A stretch of 30,942 bases of DNA from a virus. Where the stretch lies: positions 1 through 30,942 of IMG/VR virus record IMGVR_UViG_3300037459_000170, one strand, 5' to 3'. Positions 1 through 7,067 of this stretch are shown here, piece by piece. Below the pieces are notes generated by a model. The model ran no database searches. It worked only from the letters and a program-made list of their open reading frames with translations, and had not been told where the DNA came from. A program made the translations under genes and the position numbers. How positions within the stretch are numbered: position 1 is the first letter of the stretch; every line of letters begins with the position of its first letter.

Positions 1-29
1 TCCGCCACTACCTTGAGGCCCGGCGGTGA
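1..29 (+). CDS. 3' end of an upstream gene (partial)
   Basis: Only the last eight codons and a TGA stop lie in the window (residues RHYLEARR). The stop overlaps the GTG start of the next gene as GTGA, the same coupling used by many neighbours, which is why I treat this as a real gene end. Nothing can be said about function. Confidence 0.4.
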
Positions 30-280
30 CCGTTCGGCGCTTTACATTCCGCGGGTGTTTTTTCATCGGCGCCAAGTACCCGCTGAGCAACGCACTTGAG
101 TGGAAGCTGCAGCGAGACCTGGAGATCGAAACGCTCAAGCAAAGCCTGAGCATGGTCGCCCGCGACGGGGATTGGCTGCGGTGGGCGGAGGCGCGAGGCG
201 AGGTGGACGGGATGCTGCCCGACCACCTGCGCGAGGCGTACCTGCGAGTGATGCAGGGGGTGCCGTGCCCTACCAGCTGA
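26..280 (+). CDS. hypothetical protein, 84 aa
   Basis: This 84-residue protein starts at a GTG that overlaps the previous stop as GTGA. The N-terminus is basic and aromatic (MTVRRFTFRG). It is followed by a likely helical stretch (about residues 24-50) and a charged, Trp-containing segment around residues 50-65. It overlaps the next gene by 16 nt. I see no recognised domain. It heads a run of small, tightly packed genes upstream of the capsid module, where phages often carry unconserved accessory proteins. Function is unknown. Confidence rests on the coupling and the codon pattern. Confidence 0.55.
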   Translation: MTVRRFTFRGCFFIGAKYPLSNALEWKLQRDLEIETLKQSLSMVARDGDWLRWAEARGEVDGMLPDHLREAYLRVMQGVPCPTS

Positions 281-495
281 CGTTTGTGGACCAGGCCACC
301 GGCACCCCCGTGATCACCCTGTGGCGCGAGCGGTTCCGGTTTTACGTGGGTGAGCTGCATTTCCACCGCTGCCCGGAGTGCTACGAGGACGGGCCGTGCA
401 TGATGAACTGCGAGTGGGAGCCGGAAATGAGCGAGGGCGACGAGCCGATGCGCGGCAGTCACTGCCAGTGCGACGCCTGCCGGGTAGCCCCATGA
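265..495 (+). CDS. small Cys-rich, probable zinc-binding protein, 76 aa
   Basis: I start this at GTG 265 (MPYQLTFVDQ), because longer readings of the frame run through the upstream gene. The N-terminal half looks like a short beta-strand domain. The C-terminal half is Cys-rich, with CPEC, CMMNC and CQCDAC clusters (roughly residues 35-72), enough to bind one or two zinc ions. The stop overlaps the next ATG as ATGA, so it is probably translated together with the nuclease downstream. The metal site is inferred from Cys spacing only; I do not recognise a named family. Confidence 0.6.
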   Translation: MPYQLTFVDQATGTPVITLWRERFRFYVGELHFHRCPECYEDGPCMMNCEWEPEMSEGDEPMRGSHCQCDACRVAP

Positions 496-1178
496 GCAGC
501 TGGAAAGCCGAAACCCACTTGGCGCGTGAGGTCCAGGCGTGGCTCGCGGCCCAAGGGTGGGACGTGTACCCGGAGGTGGAGGGCTACGGCGGCAGGGCTG
601 ACCTGGTCGGCGTCCAGGACGGGCTGGTGTGGGTCGTGGAATGTAAACGCACGTTCGGGCTCGGCGTAATCGCCCAGGCCGACCGCTGGCTACAGGCGGC
701 GCACTACGTGAGCGTGGCGATCCCTGTTGCCAAACACAGCGACAGCCGCCGACTGGCCCGCAGCGTCTGCGAGGAGCGAGGCATTGGCGTGATCGAGGTG
801 CCTGACGTCGGCAGGGAGCTGCCGGAGTGCGAGTGGGGAGCCTGGGCGAACATGGCCCCCGTGTTCCACCGCCACGCGCACCGGCTCGCCAGGGACCTGC
901 GGGTCAAGCTGTCGGTGGAGCACAAGCAATTCGCGCCGGGCAATGCCGTCGGAGCCTATTGGACGCCGTACAAGGCGACCTGCAAGCAGGTGCTGCAGTT
1001 CGTGTGCGAAAATCCCGGCAGCACGATCCGCCAGGTGGTGGACGGGATCAAGCACCACTACGCGACCGACAACTCGGCCCGCGCCACGCTCGTGCGGTGG
1101 ATCGGCCGGGGCATCGTCCCAGGCGTGGAGCTGGACAGGTCGGAGCGGGTCTACCGGGTGAAGCTGAGCACGCCGTGA
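492..1178 (+). CDS. PD-(D/E)XK-type nuclease with C-terminal winged-helix-like domain, 228 aa
   Basis: The N-terminal ~110 residues have the layout of a PD-(D/E)XK restriction-like nuclease: a helix with an early Glu, then GGRADLVG with Asp37, a hydrophobic strand, and ECK (Glu50, Lys52). These are the expected metal-binding and catalytic residues (seen). Family knowledge predicts Mg-dependent DNA cleavage. Residues ~150-225 look like a winged helix (a helical segment, then GSTIRQVVDGI and a basic wing), which probably guides DNA binding. The start is the ATG that overlaps the previous stop as ATGA. The substrate could be a host or phage DNA junction or ends; nothing here decides this. It is not an obvious homing enzyme, because the neighbours are intact. 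Confidence 0.75.
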   Translation: MSSWKAETHLAREVQAWLAAQGWDVYPEVEGYGGRADLVGVQDGLVWVVECKRTFGLGVIAQADRWLQAAHYVSVAIPVAKHSDSRRLARSVCEERGIGVIEVPDVGRELPECEWGAWANMAPVFHRHAHRLARDLRVKLSVEHKQFAPGNAVGAYWTPYKATCKQVLQFVCENPGSTIRQVVDGIKHHYATDNSARATLVRWIGRGIVPGVELDRSERVYRVKLSTP

Positions 1179-1462
1179 AAGTGGCCGAGCACAGGATCTC
1201 GCAGGCGGCACTCTCGGCGGCGCCCCGCCTCCCGGACGAAAACGACGGCCTGGAGTTGCTCCGAAACCTGCGGCACGCTCTAACCGCGGCGGGGCTGGAC
1301 CCCGACGACTACGAACTGCGCCAGGACGAGCACCCGTTTCGGGCTCATGTCGTTTTCTCGCTGCACTACCTGGGCGTTCCCCGCGATACGTACCGCCACG
1401 ACCCAACGGCCGAGCACGACCGCGCCCGCGAGGCGCTGGCTGCGGTATGCTCGCGGCCATGA
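1175..1462 (+). CDS. hypothetical protein, 95 aa
   Basis: This 95-residue protein starts at a GTG that overlaps the nuclease stop as GTGA, so it is likely coupled to it. The sequence is mostly helical and charged, with a DPDDYELRQDEHPF segment near the middle and an acidic, Ala-rich C-terminus (EHDRAREALAAV). There is no signal peptide, membrane segment or cysteine cluster. The stop overlaps the next ATG as ATGA. I do not recognise a family. The position right after the nuclease suggests, but does not show, a shared role. Confidence 0.6.
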   Translation: MKVAEHRISQAALSAAPRLPDENDGLELLRNLRHALTAAGLDPDDYELRQDEHPFRAHVVFSLHYLGVPRDTYRHDPTAEHDRAREALAAVCSRP

Positions 1463-1869
1463 ACGACGCCGACGGAGCCCCAAGCCTGCCCACCAATCCA
1501 ACGCCGGGAGAGATCCTGTTCCTTTGCGAGATCGCCGCTGCGCCTGAGGGGCATGGCGTCCACCTTGGCCTCACCATGAATCAGCAGCGCCTGCTTGAGG
1601 CGGGCCTGGTTGAGTACAAACAGACCGCTGGTGCGCTGGACCACAGCAGGATCTACGCCACGCCGTCCGGTATCGCCGCCGCGCTGCCATTTCAGCAGGT
1701 GTACGACGTCCGCGAAAGGATCCCGGGGCTGCTTGACGAGGTGGACGGGCGGATCACGGGGGCGCTCGTGCATTTCGTCGCCCTCAAGGACGATGGCTCC
1801 CGCACGATCCACACGAAAATTCTCGGCCGGGACGCGCTCATGTGCGAGTGCATGCCGCAACGTCGCTGA
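1459..1869 (+). CDS. hypothetical protein, possible winged-helix fold, 136 aa
   Basis: I choose ATG 1459 (MNDADGAPS) because it overlaps the previous stop as ATGA; an in-frame ATG twelve bases upstream is possible. Residues ~15-75 read like a small winged-helix domain (GEILFLCEIAA, then LTMNQQRLLEAGLVEY, then a strand with RIYATPSG), a pattern seen in DNA-binding and phage regulatory proteins. The rest is mixed alpha/beta. The winged-helix reading is inference. It ends 125 nt before the leaderless gene at 1995, so it closes the first coupled gene run. Confidence 0.6.
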   Translation: MNDADGAPSLPTNPTPGEILFLCEIAAAPEGHGVHLGLTMNQQRLLEAGLVEYKQTAGALDHSRIYATPSGIAAALPFQQVYDVRERIPGLLDEVDGRITGALVHFVALKDDGSRTIHTKILGRDALMCECMPQRR

Positions 1870-1959
1870 CGACCAACCTACACGCGCGCGCGTCTTGACC
1901 CCCGGATCGATGGACCCCACCGACGACGTGATCGACGTGTCGCCCGAATCTCCAGCCGA

Positions 1960-1988
1960 TTGACTGGCCCAACCCGTCCGAGTAAGGT
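1960..1988 (+). promoter_or_regulatory. sigma70-like promoter for a leaderless gene
   Basis: TTGACT at 1960-1965 and TAAGGT at 1983-1988 are separated by 17 bp. The -10 ends 6 nt before ATG 1995, so transcription should begin at or next to the start codon. This is the clearest two-box promoter in the window. The 125-nt gap holding it has no other convincing gene; a 17-codon frame at 1910-1963 is too short to support. Confidence 0.7.
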
Positions 1989-1994
1989 CCGGAC

Positions 1995-2399
1995 ATGGCG
2001 AACCTTTCGGCAGTTGTTCAAGGGTCCCTCCAGGTCAAGCCCACCGCCGCGGCGACGGTGGACGAGCAGAAAAGCAGCGGCTGCAGCTACGGCCTGAGCC
2101 TGCGCGACCAGAACAAGGCGCCGGCCTGCGAGATCTCTCAGCAGATCGCCAAAACCACCAGCGGATCGTTCGTGGCCCTGCCGTTCCCGGCGAACCTGCG
2201 GGCGCGCGTGTTGTACATGCGGATGCGCACCAGCGACCCGATCCAGGTTCGGATCACCCAGGAGGTCGCCGGCGTGACGCTGCTGGCGAACGTCAACGGC
2301 ATGATCTTGATGGAGTTTAGCGACGCTGACCGGATCACCATGGTGGAGGTGGACGGGACCGCCGAGTTCGAGTGGGCGGCGTTCGGCGATCAGACATGA
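1995..2399 (+). CDS. hypothetical protein, probable beta-rich virion-type fold, 134 aa
   Basis: The protein starts at ATG 1995, 6 nt after a strong -10, so its mRNA is probably leaderless. It has a low-complexity N-terminus. From about residue 50 it has alternating strands (RARVLYMRMR, PIQVRITQEV, VTLLANVNGMILMEF), ending in an EFEWAAFGDQ strand. The composition resembles small phage structural proteins such as decoration or head-associated domains, but I do not recognise a family. Having its own strong promoter suggests a need for independent or abundant expression. The stop overlaps the next ATG as ATGA. Confidence 0.65.
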   Translation: MANLSAVVQGSLQVKPTAAATVDEQKSSGCSYGLSLRDQNKAPACEISQQIAKTTSGSFVALPFPANLRARVLYMRMRTSDPIQVRITQEVAGVTLLANVNGMILMEFSDADRITMVEVDGTAEFEWAAFGDQT

Positions 2400-2659
2400 T
2401 CGTCACCACGCAGCAGCTGCACACGACGTGCCGCGCGTGCAGCGAGCCGGCCACGAAGATCTTGCACGGCGTGGACATCGTGGGGCATGAGGGCGCTTTT
2501 TTCCCGGTCGTGTGCTTTCACCCGGTGTGCGACAGCGAGGCGTGCCAGGGCGCGATTGCGGATGAGGTGACCGAGTGGGTGGCGGAGCGGAAGGCCGCCA
2601 TGCTTGAGCGCATGAAAGCAGGCACCGCCCCCGGCGGAGCACGGGAGGGGGCCAATTGA
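2396..2659 (+). CDS. small Cys-rich, probable zinc-binding protein, 87 aa
   Basis: ATG 2396 overlaps the previous stop as ATGA. Near the N-terminus is CRAC, followed about 35 residues later by a VCFHPVCDSEAC cluster, so four to five Cys and one His could form a single zinc ribbon or treble-clef-like site (seen as spacing only). The C-terminal third is a charged helix (EVTEWVAERKAAMLERMK). It is the second of three Cys-rich mini-proteins in the window. A role in nucleic-acid or protein binding is possible but not shown. The stop overlaps the next TTG as TTGA. Confidence 0.6.
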   Translation: MIVTTQQLHTTCRACSEPATKILHGVDIVGHEGAFFPVVCFHPVCDSEACQGAIADEVTEWVAERKAAMLERMKAGTAPGGAREGAN

Positions 2660-2871
2660 CCGGGCGCGATCCAGTTGCCCCGGTGCGCAAACGGCCGCGC
2701 CGGGTCGCCAAAAAGCTGGCGAAGCGCTACGGCATGGCGCGCTGCCGGGGCTGGTCAATCGAACGCCTCTCGCGCGCCACCGCCCCGCTTGCCGCCATTA
2801 TCATGGACAACACCCTGACGGAGCTGTACCGCGACGTCCTCCTGCCGGAGTTGCAGCGGGGGGCCGCGTGA
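2656..2871 (+). CDS. small basic hypothetical protein, 71 aa
   Basis: The start is a TTG that overlaps the previous stop as TTGA, and the stop overlaps the next GTG as GTGA, so it is embedded in a coupled run. The N-terminal 25 residues are strongly basic (RKRPRRVAKKLAKR), which would suit nucleic-acid binding. The remainder is a helical, hydrophobic segment ending in LTELYRDVLLPELQRG. No family is recognised. The TTG start is chosen only from the overlap; initiation there is presumably weak without coupling. Confidence 0.5.
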   Translation: MTGRDPVAPVRKRPRRVAKKLAKRYGMARCRGWSIERLSRATAPLAAIIMDNTLTELYRDVLLPELQRGAA

Positions 2872-3668
2872 CCACGACCGCCGACGAGATCGCCCGCCGC
2901 GTGGGCCTGGTGCCGCCGACCGAGTGGCACGCCGAGCACGGCGACCTGCCCGGGTACACCACCACGATGCTACTCAACGTCGTGGCCGCGCTGGCGGACG
3001 GGTGGGAGTGCAAAGTGTCCGCGTCCACGATCAAGGACGCCCGCAGGCTCGTTTCCAGAGCGGTAGGCATCGCGGCGGACGCCAACGTGCACCTGCGGCC
3101 CTACTGCCTGGAGCCGATCCCCGTCGAAAGGGGGATCTCCATGCAGGCAGCCGGTGCATTCGACTCCGAGGGGACCAAGTGCGCTTGGTTCCAGGACCAC
3201 TACCGCCCCCGCGCACCAGGTATGAGCGGGCGAACGCTGGACCCGGACCTGATCAGGGTCAGCTCCACGGAGCCGGAGCGCCGAGAGGGCTACGAGTGGG
3301 TGGTGCGACCGTTTGCGCGTCTGGACGGCGTGCGGGCCAACCGTGCGATCATCGCGGACGACGTAGAGTGCACGAAAGCATTCGAGGACTGGTGGCTGGC
3401 CGAGGTGAGATCGCGGGTGAGGCCCCGCTGCCTGCCGCTCGGCCAAGCCGAAAGCATGGCGCGCTTCGCAGCCCCGCCGGTGGACCCGTTCAGGGCCACC
3501 AGGCGCACCCGGCAAGTGTCGATCCCAGTGCGGGACCCCGCCGCCGACCCCAACGATCCCGCCGCCGGCTGGTCATTCCACGACGAAACGATCCACGAGG
3601 AGCGGGTTTGGGTTGAGGGGTCCGGGCGATTCCTGACCAACAAATGGCAGCGCGTGGAGCAACCCTAG
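2868..3668 (+). CDS. hypothetical protein upstream of scaffold, 266 aa
   Basis: This starts at a GTG overlapping the previous stop as GTGA and ends 21 nt before the scaffold gene. The N-terminal ~80 residues are helical (ADEIARRVGLVPPTEW, then VVAALADGWECKV). The middle holds aromatic and Cys residues (CAWFQDHYRP) and an EDWWLAEVRSRVRPRC segment. The C-terminus ends with RVWVEGSGRFLTNKW. Its position between accessory genes and scaffold is where a portal-proximal or head-morphogenesis protein could sit. However, the length is too short for a portal and no protease triad is visible. I do not recognise it. Confidence 0.6.
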   Translation: MTTTADEIARRVGLVPPTEWHAEHGDLPGYTTTMLLNVVAALADGWECKVSASTIKDARRLVSRAVGIAADANVHLRPYCLEPIPVERGISMQAAGAFDSEGTKCAWFQDHYRPRAPGMSGRTLDPDLIRVSSTEPERREGYEWVVRPFARLDGVRANRAIIADDVECTKAFEDWWLAEVRSRVRPRCLPLGQAESMARFAAPPVDPFRATRRTRQVSIPVRDPAADPNDPAAGWSFHDETIHEERVWVEGSGRFLTNKWQRVEQP

Positions 3669-3689
3669 AAGCAAGCGAGGAGCAGCGAA

Positions 3690-4433
3690 ATGTACTTTCC
3701 AGACGACGACCCAGACCCGCCAGACGATCCACCGCCAGACGATCCGCCCGCGGACGATCCACCGGACGACGATCCGCCAGCCGACGACCCACCGGCGGAT
3801 GACCCTCCAGCGGACGATCCGCCAGACGACGATCCGCCCGCGGACGACCCCCCGGCCCAGGAGACCTCTGCGCAAAAGCGCAAGCGCCTACTAAAGGACC
3901 CGGAGGTGCAGCGCATGATCAAGCAGCAGGCCGACAAGGCCCGCCGCGATGCGCTCACCAAGGCGGCGAAGGAGGCTGAGACCAAGGAAGCCCGCACCAA
4001 GATGGACGCCGAGGAGCGCCTGAAGGCCGAAAAGGCCGACGCGGAGACGGCGAAGGAGGCAGCGGAGGCCGCCCAGGCGCAGGCGGAGATGGCCCTAGAC
4101 TTCTATAAGTCCGTGGTCAGCAGCGGCCACAGGTTCGCAGACGCCGAGGACGCGCAGTACGTGATGGAGCTGGCGGCCAAAAAGGTGGAGGCGGACGGTG
4201 TGGACTGGGGCGCCGCCATGGACGAGATCGCGGAAAACAAGCCGCACCTGTTCATCCAGCCCGGCGAGGACGACCCGTCACCCAAGAAAACCAAGGCCAA
4301 CACGCAGCCGCCGAACAAGAAAAAGGGCGCGCCGCCCAAGGATCCGCCCGGCGATAAGCCGCCCAAGGACGCGCTGGCCATGAGTAACGAGGATTTCCGG
4401 GCGCACATGACAAAGCTCGGCCTGCCGCACTAA
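3690..4433 (+). CDS. probable capsid scaffolding protein with DDPP-repeat N-terminus, 247 aa
   Basis: Three parts are visible. Residues 5-55 are an acidic Asp/Pro repeat (about nine copies of a five-residue unit such as ADDPP). Residues ~58-135 form a long charged heptad-rich helix typical of a scaffold coiled coil. The C-terminus has Lys/Pro-rich linkers and a short terminal helix (MSNEDFRAHMTKLGLP), like the capsid-binding tail of scaffolds. It lies directly before the major capsid gene, the usual scaffold position. A GAGGAG Shine-Dalgarno sits 6 nt before the ATG. The scaffold role is inferred from composition and order; the repeat is unusual for this class. Confidence 0.75.
   Translation: MYFPDDDPDPPDDPPPDDPPADDPPDDDPPADDPPADDPPADDPPDDDPPADDPPAQETSAQKRKRLLKDPEVQRMIKQQADKARRDALTKAAKEAETKEARTKMDAEERLKAEKADAETAKEAAEAAQAQAEMALDFYKSVVSSGHRFADAEDAQYVMELAAKKVEADGVDWGAAMDEIAENKPHLFIQPGEDDPSPKKTKANTQPPNKKKGAPPKDPPGDKPPKDALAMSNEDFRAHMTKLGLPH
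3702..3854 (+). repeat. in-frame ~15-bp tandem repeat coding for (A/D)DDPP
   Basis: About nine to ten imperfect 12-15-bp units code for an Asp/Pro-rich tail. Codons vary synonymously between units (GAC/GAT, CCA/CCG/CCC/CCT), so the protein pattern is kept while the DNA repeat has drifted. Confidence 0.85.
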
Positions 4434-4458
4434 GCGGCCAGCGACATACCCCAAAAAT

Positions 4459-4506
4459 GCCCCGGTGGGCCAGTCTGCAGCTGGCTTGTCGGGGCTAGCT
4501 TGTTTT
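4459..4506 (+). terminator. probable intrinsic terminator after scaffold
   Basis: GCCCCG (4459-4464) pairs with CGGGGC (4490-4495), and an inner GCCAG (4469-4473) pairs with CTGGC (4481-4485) around a 7-nt loop. It is followed by a T-rich run (TTGTTTT). The internal loop makes it weaker than the two terminators near 16.7 kb. Confidence 0.55.
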
Positions 4507-4512
4507 CAGGGC

Positions 4513-4542
4513 TTGACAATGGGCGGGAGCGCCCGCAACAGT
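4513..4542 (+). promoter_or_regulatory. possible promoter for the major capsid gene
   Basis: A perfect TTGACA is at 4513-4518. The best -10 at suitable distance is AACAGT (4537-4542, 18-bp spacer), a poor match. The spacer holds a small GGGCG/CGCCC hairpin. Transcription from here would give a ~95-nt leader ending in the CAC-rich element. Confidence 0.4.
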
Positions 4543-4614
4543 CCAGGCGTAACCGAACCCCGCCAATCCGACGGAGGACCTACCTAACGCTGCCACGCAA
4601 CTGACGAGCCCACA

Positions 4615-4632
4615 CCCACCACCACCACGGAG
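4615..4632 (+). promoter_or_regulatory. CAC-repeat leader plus GGAG Shine-Dalgarno (capsid gene)
   Basis: CCCACCACCACCACGGAG lies 11 nt before the capsid ATG. The same CCACCACC-plus-purine pattern precedes five other structural genes in the window. Confidence 0.65.
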
Positions 4633-4643
4633 CAGGCAGCATC

Positions 4644-6044
4644 ATGGCCCAGGTAGCACTCGGATCAATCATCCCGCAGTTGGCGTTTCTTGACGCCCTC
4701 GTGCAGGACAACACACTGGCGCGGATCTTTCACGATGCGCTGTACCCTGAGCTGCTGTACCGCATGGAAGCCGTGCCCGATAAGTGGGCGGCCAACCTTG
4801 GGCAGCGCGAGATCCAGACGCGGTCTGGTCTCTTCGGCGTAGACACCGACCCGGTGGACGCTGGCGCGGATCCGTTGCCGGAAAACGAGGCGTTTGAGCA
4901 GTGGGAAGTGACGGCGGCGCAGCACGGCAAGTCCACGGACGTGAACATGTCCGTGAGCCGCACGACGCTGAACAGCCTTTTCTTGCGCAAGGCGAAAAAC
5001 CTTGGGCTCAACGCCGGGCAGACCCTCAACCGGCTCGCGCGGAACCGACTGTTTTGTGCGTACGTCGGAGGGCACACCATTGCGGAGACTGCGGCCAGCC
5101 CTGACGACTTTTTCGAGGTGGCCTCTATTACGGGCTTCCAGCAACAGCTGCTGGACGGACAGCTGAACCCGGTAAGCGCCGCCAACGGCAAGCCGTTCCT
5201 GATCAACGGCGTGCTGTCGGCGGAGACCGTGATCGCTGTGGCGCCGCTGGACGCTGCGTTTCCCAACGGTCGCGGCCTGGTCACGACCAGCGGGGACGTG
5301 ACCGTGGTGGCTGGCGATACGATCCAAGCGGCGGATGCCGCGACGGTGATCCGCGCCGGCGGTGGCACCAGTGTGGACGCCCTCGCGACCACCGACCTGT
5401 TGACCCTGGCGGACGTTCGCCGGGCGGTCGCTACCCTGCGCCGCAACCGAGTGCCGCCCCACTCGGACGGCTACTTTCACGTACACCTGGACCCGCTCAC
5501 GGAATCGCAGCTATTCGCTGACCCCGAATTCCGCCAGCTCAACGAGTCCAACTACGGGGACGCGCCTTACCAGATGTTTGCCGTCGGCAAGCTCCTGGGC
5601 TGCGTGTTCTACACCAACAGCGAGAGCCCCTCCGACCTGAACACCGGCCCGCTGCAGGTCAGCCGACCCGTTGACGAGGCCTCGGCGCGCCTTGGTCGAG
5701 AGATCGGGGCCGAGGTGATCAACGCCGCCGACGTGCGGATCCTGCGAACGATCGTCACCGGCGGCGGCGCCCTCTACGAGAAGTACGTGGACGAGTCCGA
5801 GTACCTGAGCGAGGCCGGATACCAGGGCAAGATCGGCGGTTTCGGCGTCGTCAACAACGGGATCGCAATCCCGATCGAGCGGATCCGGTACATCGTTCGT
5901 GCCCCGCAGGACCGATACCAGCAGCAGGTCAGCCAGACCTGGAGCTGGACCGGAGACTTTGGTGTGCCCTCGGATTTCCTGGGCGGCCTCACCGGCGCAC
6001 GTTTCAAGCGCGGCGTGGTGATCGAAAGCGGGCAGAACGTCTAG
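4644..6044 (+). CDS. major capsid protein, 466 aa
   Basis: This is called the major capsid protein from its place directly after the scaffold, its length, and an overall pattern like HK97-fold capsids, possibly the N4 gp56-like group. Features include an N-terminal helical arm, then strands, with a YFHVHLDPLTESQLFADPEF segment around residues 275-300 resembling the strand-loop-helix common in that group. Residues ~195-260 are Gly/Ala/Val-rich and may be an inserted surface domain (VVAGDTIQAADAATVIR). The C-terminus has the expected beta-rich region. The leader is ~95 nt with a CAC-rich element and GGAG. It should form most of the head shell. The subgroup is uncertain. Confidence 0.85.
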   Translation: MAQVALGSIIPQLAFLDALVQDNTLARIFHDALYPELLYRMEAVPDKWAANLGQREIQTRSGLFGVDTDPVDAGADPLPENEAFEQWEVTAAQHGKSTDVNMSVSRTTLNSLFLRKAKNLGLNAGQTLNRLARNRLFCAYVGGHTIAETAASPDDFFEVASITGFQQQLLDGQLNPVSAANGKPFLINGVLSAETVIAVAPLDAAFPNGRGLVTTSGDVTVVAGDTIQAADAATVIRAGGGTSVDALATTDLLTLADVRRAVATLRRNRVPPHSDGYFHVHLDPLTESQLFADPEFRQLNESNYGDAPYQMFAVGKLLGCVFYTNSESPSDLNTGPLQVSRPVDEASARLGREIGAEVINAADVRILRTIVTGGGALYEKYVDESEYLSEAGYQGKIGGFGVVNNGIAIPIERIRYIVRAPQDRYQQQVSQTWSWTGDFGVPSDFLGGLTGARFKRGVVIESGQNV

Positions 6045-6050
6045 CCCGTT

Positions 6051-6077
6051 CGCCCCTGGCCGTAGTGGCCGGGGGCG
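6051..6077 (+). other. 11-bp stem-loop after the capsid gene
   Basis: The arm 6051-6061 pairs with 6067-6077 (one T-G wobble) around a GTAGT loop, seven bases after the capsid stop. No T-run follows, so it is more likely an mRNA-stabilising or processing hairpin, or a partial terminator. Confidence 0.55.
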
Positions 6078-6112
6078 CTCCCTGTAACCCAAGCAAGCAA
6101 CCGCCAACATTT

Positions 6113-6127
6113 CCACCACCACGAGGA
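6113..6127 (+). promoter_or_regulatory. CAC-repeat leader plus GAGGA Shine-Dalgarno
   Basis: CCACCACCACGAGGA precedes ATG 6135 by 7 nt. It is a member of the CAC-leader set upstream of structural genes. Confidence 0.65.
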
Positions 6128-6134
6128 CAAGCAA

Positions 6135-6536
6135 ATGCCCACGCTTCAAGACAACCTAGATCGGGTCAACCCGAACAACCACCCGGCCGACCTGCAGGCC
6201 CTGCGCGACCCGAATGGCGACGGCTTCGGCGCGCTCCTGGCGGGGCTGATCCCCCGCGAGATCGTCCGCACCAGCCTGACGTCCCAGGCTGCACACGTTG
6301 AGCCGGAGGCCGGCGTGATTCTGGCCTTGTCGGACGGCACCGACGAGTACCTGATCGCCCCGGTCACCGCCGGCACGCCGCTGGCAAAGGGCGCACTCGC
6401 AAACGGTGTTGCCACCGTGGGCTACGACGTCAACGGCGTAGCCACGATCACCTTTGAGGGGGTAAAAACCGCCTACACGGTGGTTAAGATGGTGCTGCCC
6501 GCAGGCATGGGCGACGCGCTGGCTGCCAACCTCTAA
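6135..6536 (+). CDS. probable head decoration protein, 133 aa
   Basis: This gene directly follows the capsid gene and shares its CAC-rich leader type, which fits an abundant capsid-associated protein. Residues ~45-125 form a compact beta-rich domain (GVILALSDG, EYLIAPVTAGTPL, VATVGYDVNGVATITFEGV). The same order of motifs occurs in the 146-aa protein at 27975 near the spike, so this looks like a reusable virion-surface domain. From memory, such domains appear in decoration or head-fibre proteins of other phages; that is inference. The N-terminal ~40 residues (NPNNHPADLQALRDPNGDG) may be a capsid-binding arm. Confidence 0.65.
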   Translation: MPTLQDNLDRVNPNNHPADLQALRDPNGDGFGALLAGLIPREIVRTSLTSQAAHVEPEAGVILALSDGTDEYLIAPVTAGTPLAKGALANGVATVGYDVNGVATITFEGVKTAYTVVKMVLPAGMGDALAANL

Positions 6537-6560
6537 CCGATCTCGGCGGTCGCATGAGGC

Positions 6561-6593
6561 GGGACCATCCCCACGTGGGGGCGGTCCCGTTTT
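6561..6593 (+). terminator. intrinsic terminator after the decoration-like gene
   Basis: GGGACC (6561-6566) pairs with GGTCCC (6583-6588), with an inner CCCC/GGGG helix around ACGT, followed by TTTT. It ends eight bases before the next promoter, giving a terminator-promoter junction like those at 16.7 and 16.85 kb. Confidence 0.7.
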
Positions 6594-6600
6594 CGCGTTG

Positions 6601-6609
6601 TGGTAGCGT
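6601..6609 (+). promoter_or_regulatory. extended -10 (TGG-TAGCGT), leaderless start
   Basis: TGG then TAGCGT, ending 6 nt before ATG 6616. No clear -35 is present. Confidence 0.6.
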
Positions 6610-6615
6610 CCACGA

Positions 6616-7041
6616 ATGCCGACCGACCAGCAGCTGGAAACACTCGCCGCCCTCCTGACGACAAACGAGCCGTTTGGCGAAGACGGGATCGTCACCACCG
6701 ATCGCCTACGAGAGCTGATCGCGGAGGGTTTCGATCCGAACGACCCAGGCCAGCTGGTGGAGGCGTTCGTGACCGGCCTGGGGCAGGAGTGGACGCCCGG
6801 CCACCCGTTCCGCGAGGAGCCGGAGTATGCCTGGGCGTTCGTCGGAGGGCGGAGGATCGGTTACCGCGTACCGGCCCCAGTGCTGGAGTACATCGACGCG
6901 CTACGGCAGCAGATCCAGGATATGGAATGCAAGCGCGTGGCGGCGTACCGAAAGCACCGTGCCGAACTGGCCGACGCCTTGGGCACGCCGCCGCCGGACA
7001 TCGAACCGATACCGCCTGGGGCCGACGCGCCCACCATGTGA
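6616..7041 (+). CDS. hypothetical protein, 141 aa
   Basis: ATG 6616 lies 6 nt after an extended -10, so the mRNA is probably leaderless. The N-terminal half is helical and acidic (QQLETLAALLTTNEPFGEDG). The centre has an aromatic segment (PEYAWAFVGGRRIGYRVP), followed by a helix (LEYIDALRQQIQDMECKRV) that could form a short coiled coil, and a Pro-rich tail. Its location between decoration-like and connector genes is common for head-completion or accessory proteins, but I recognise no family. The TGA stop may also act as the TGn of the next promoter. Confidence 0.6.
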   Translation: MPTDQQLETLAALLTTNEPFGEDGIVTTDRLRELIAEGFDPNDPGQLVEAFVTGLGQEWTPGHPFREEPEYAWAFVGGRRIGYRVPAPVLEYIDALRQQIQDMECKRVAAYRKHRAELADALGTPPPDIEPIPPGADAPTM

Positions 7042-7047
7042 TAGCCT
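7039..7047 (+). promoter_or_regulatory. extended -10 (TGA-TAGCCT) using the upstream stop codon
   Basis: The TGA stop of the preceding gene is followed at once by TAGCCT, forming TGn-TANNNT. The next ATG is 20 nt downstream with a GGAG Shine-Dalgarno, so this start is leadered. Confidence 0.45.
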
Positions 7048-7067
7048 GGAGGCAGGAGAGTCACCAC

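Noticed and set aside
1910-1963. A 17-codon ATG frame in the gap before 1995
   Set aside because: Too short, with no Shine-Dalgarno or -10. The gap is better explained by the 1960-1988 promoter.
3702-3854. Possible CRISPR or replication-origin iterons
   Set aside because: The repeat is in frame, lacks spacers, and varies at synonymous positions, so it is a coding repeat.
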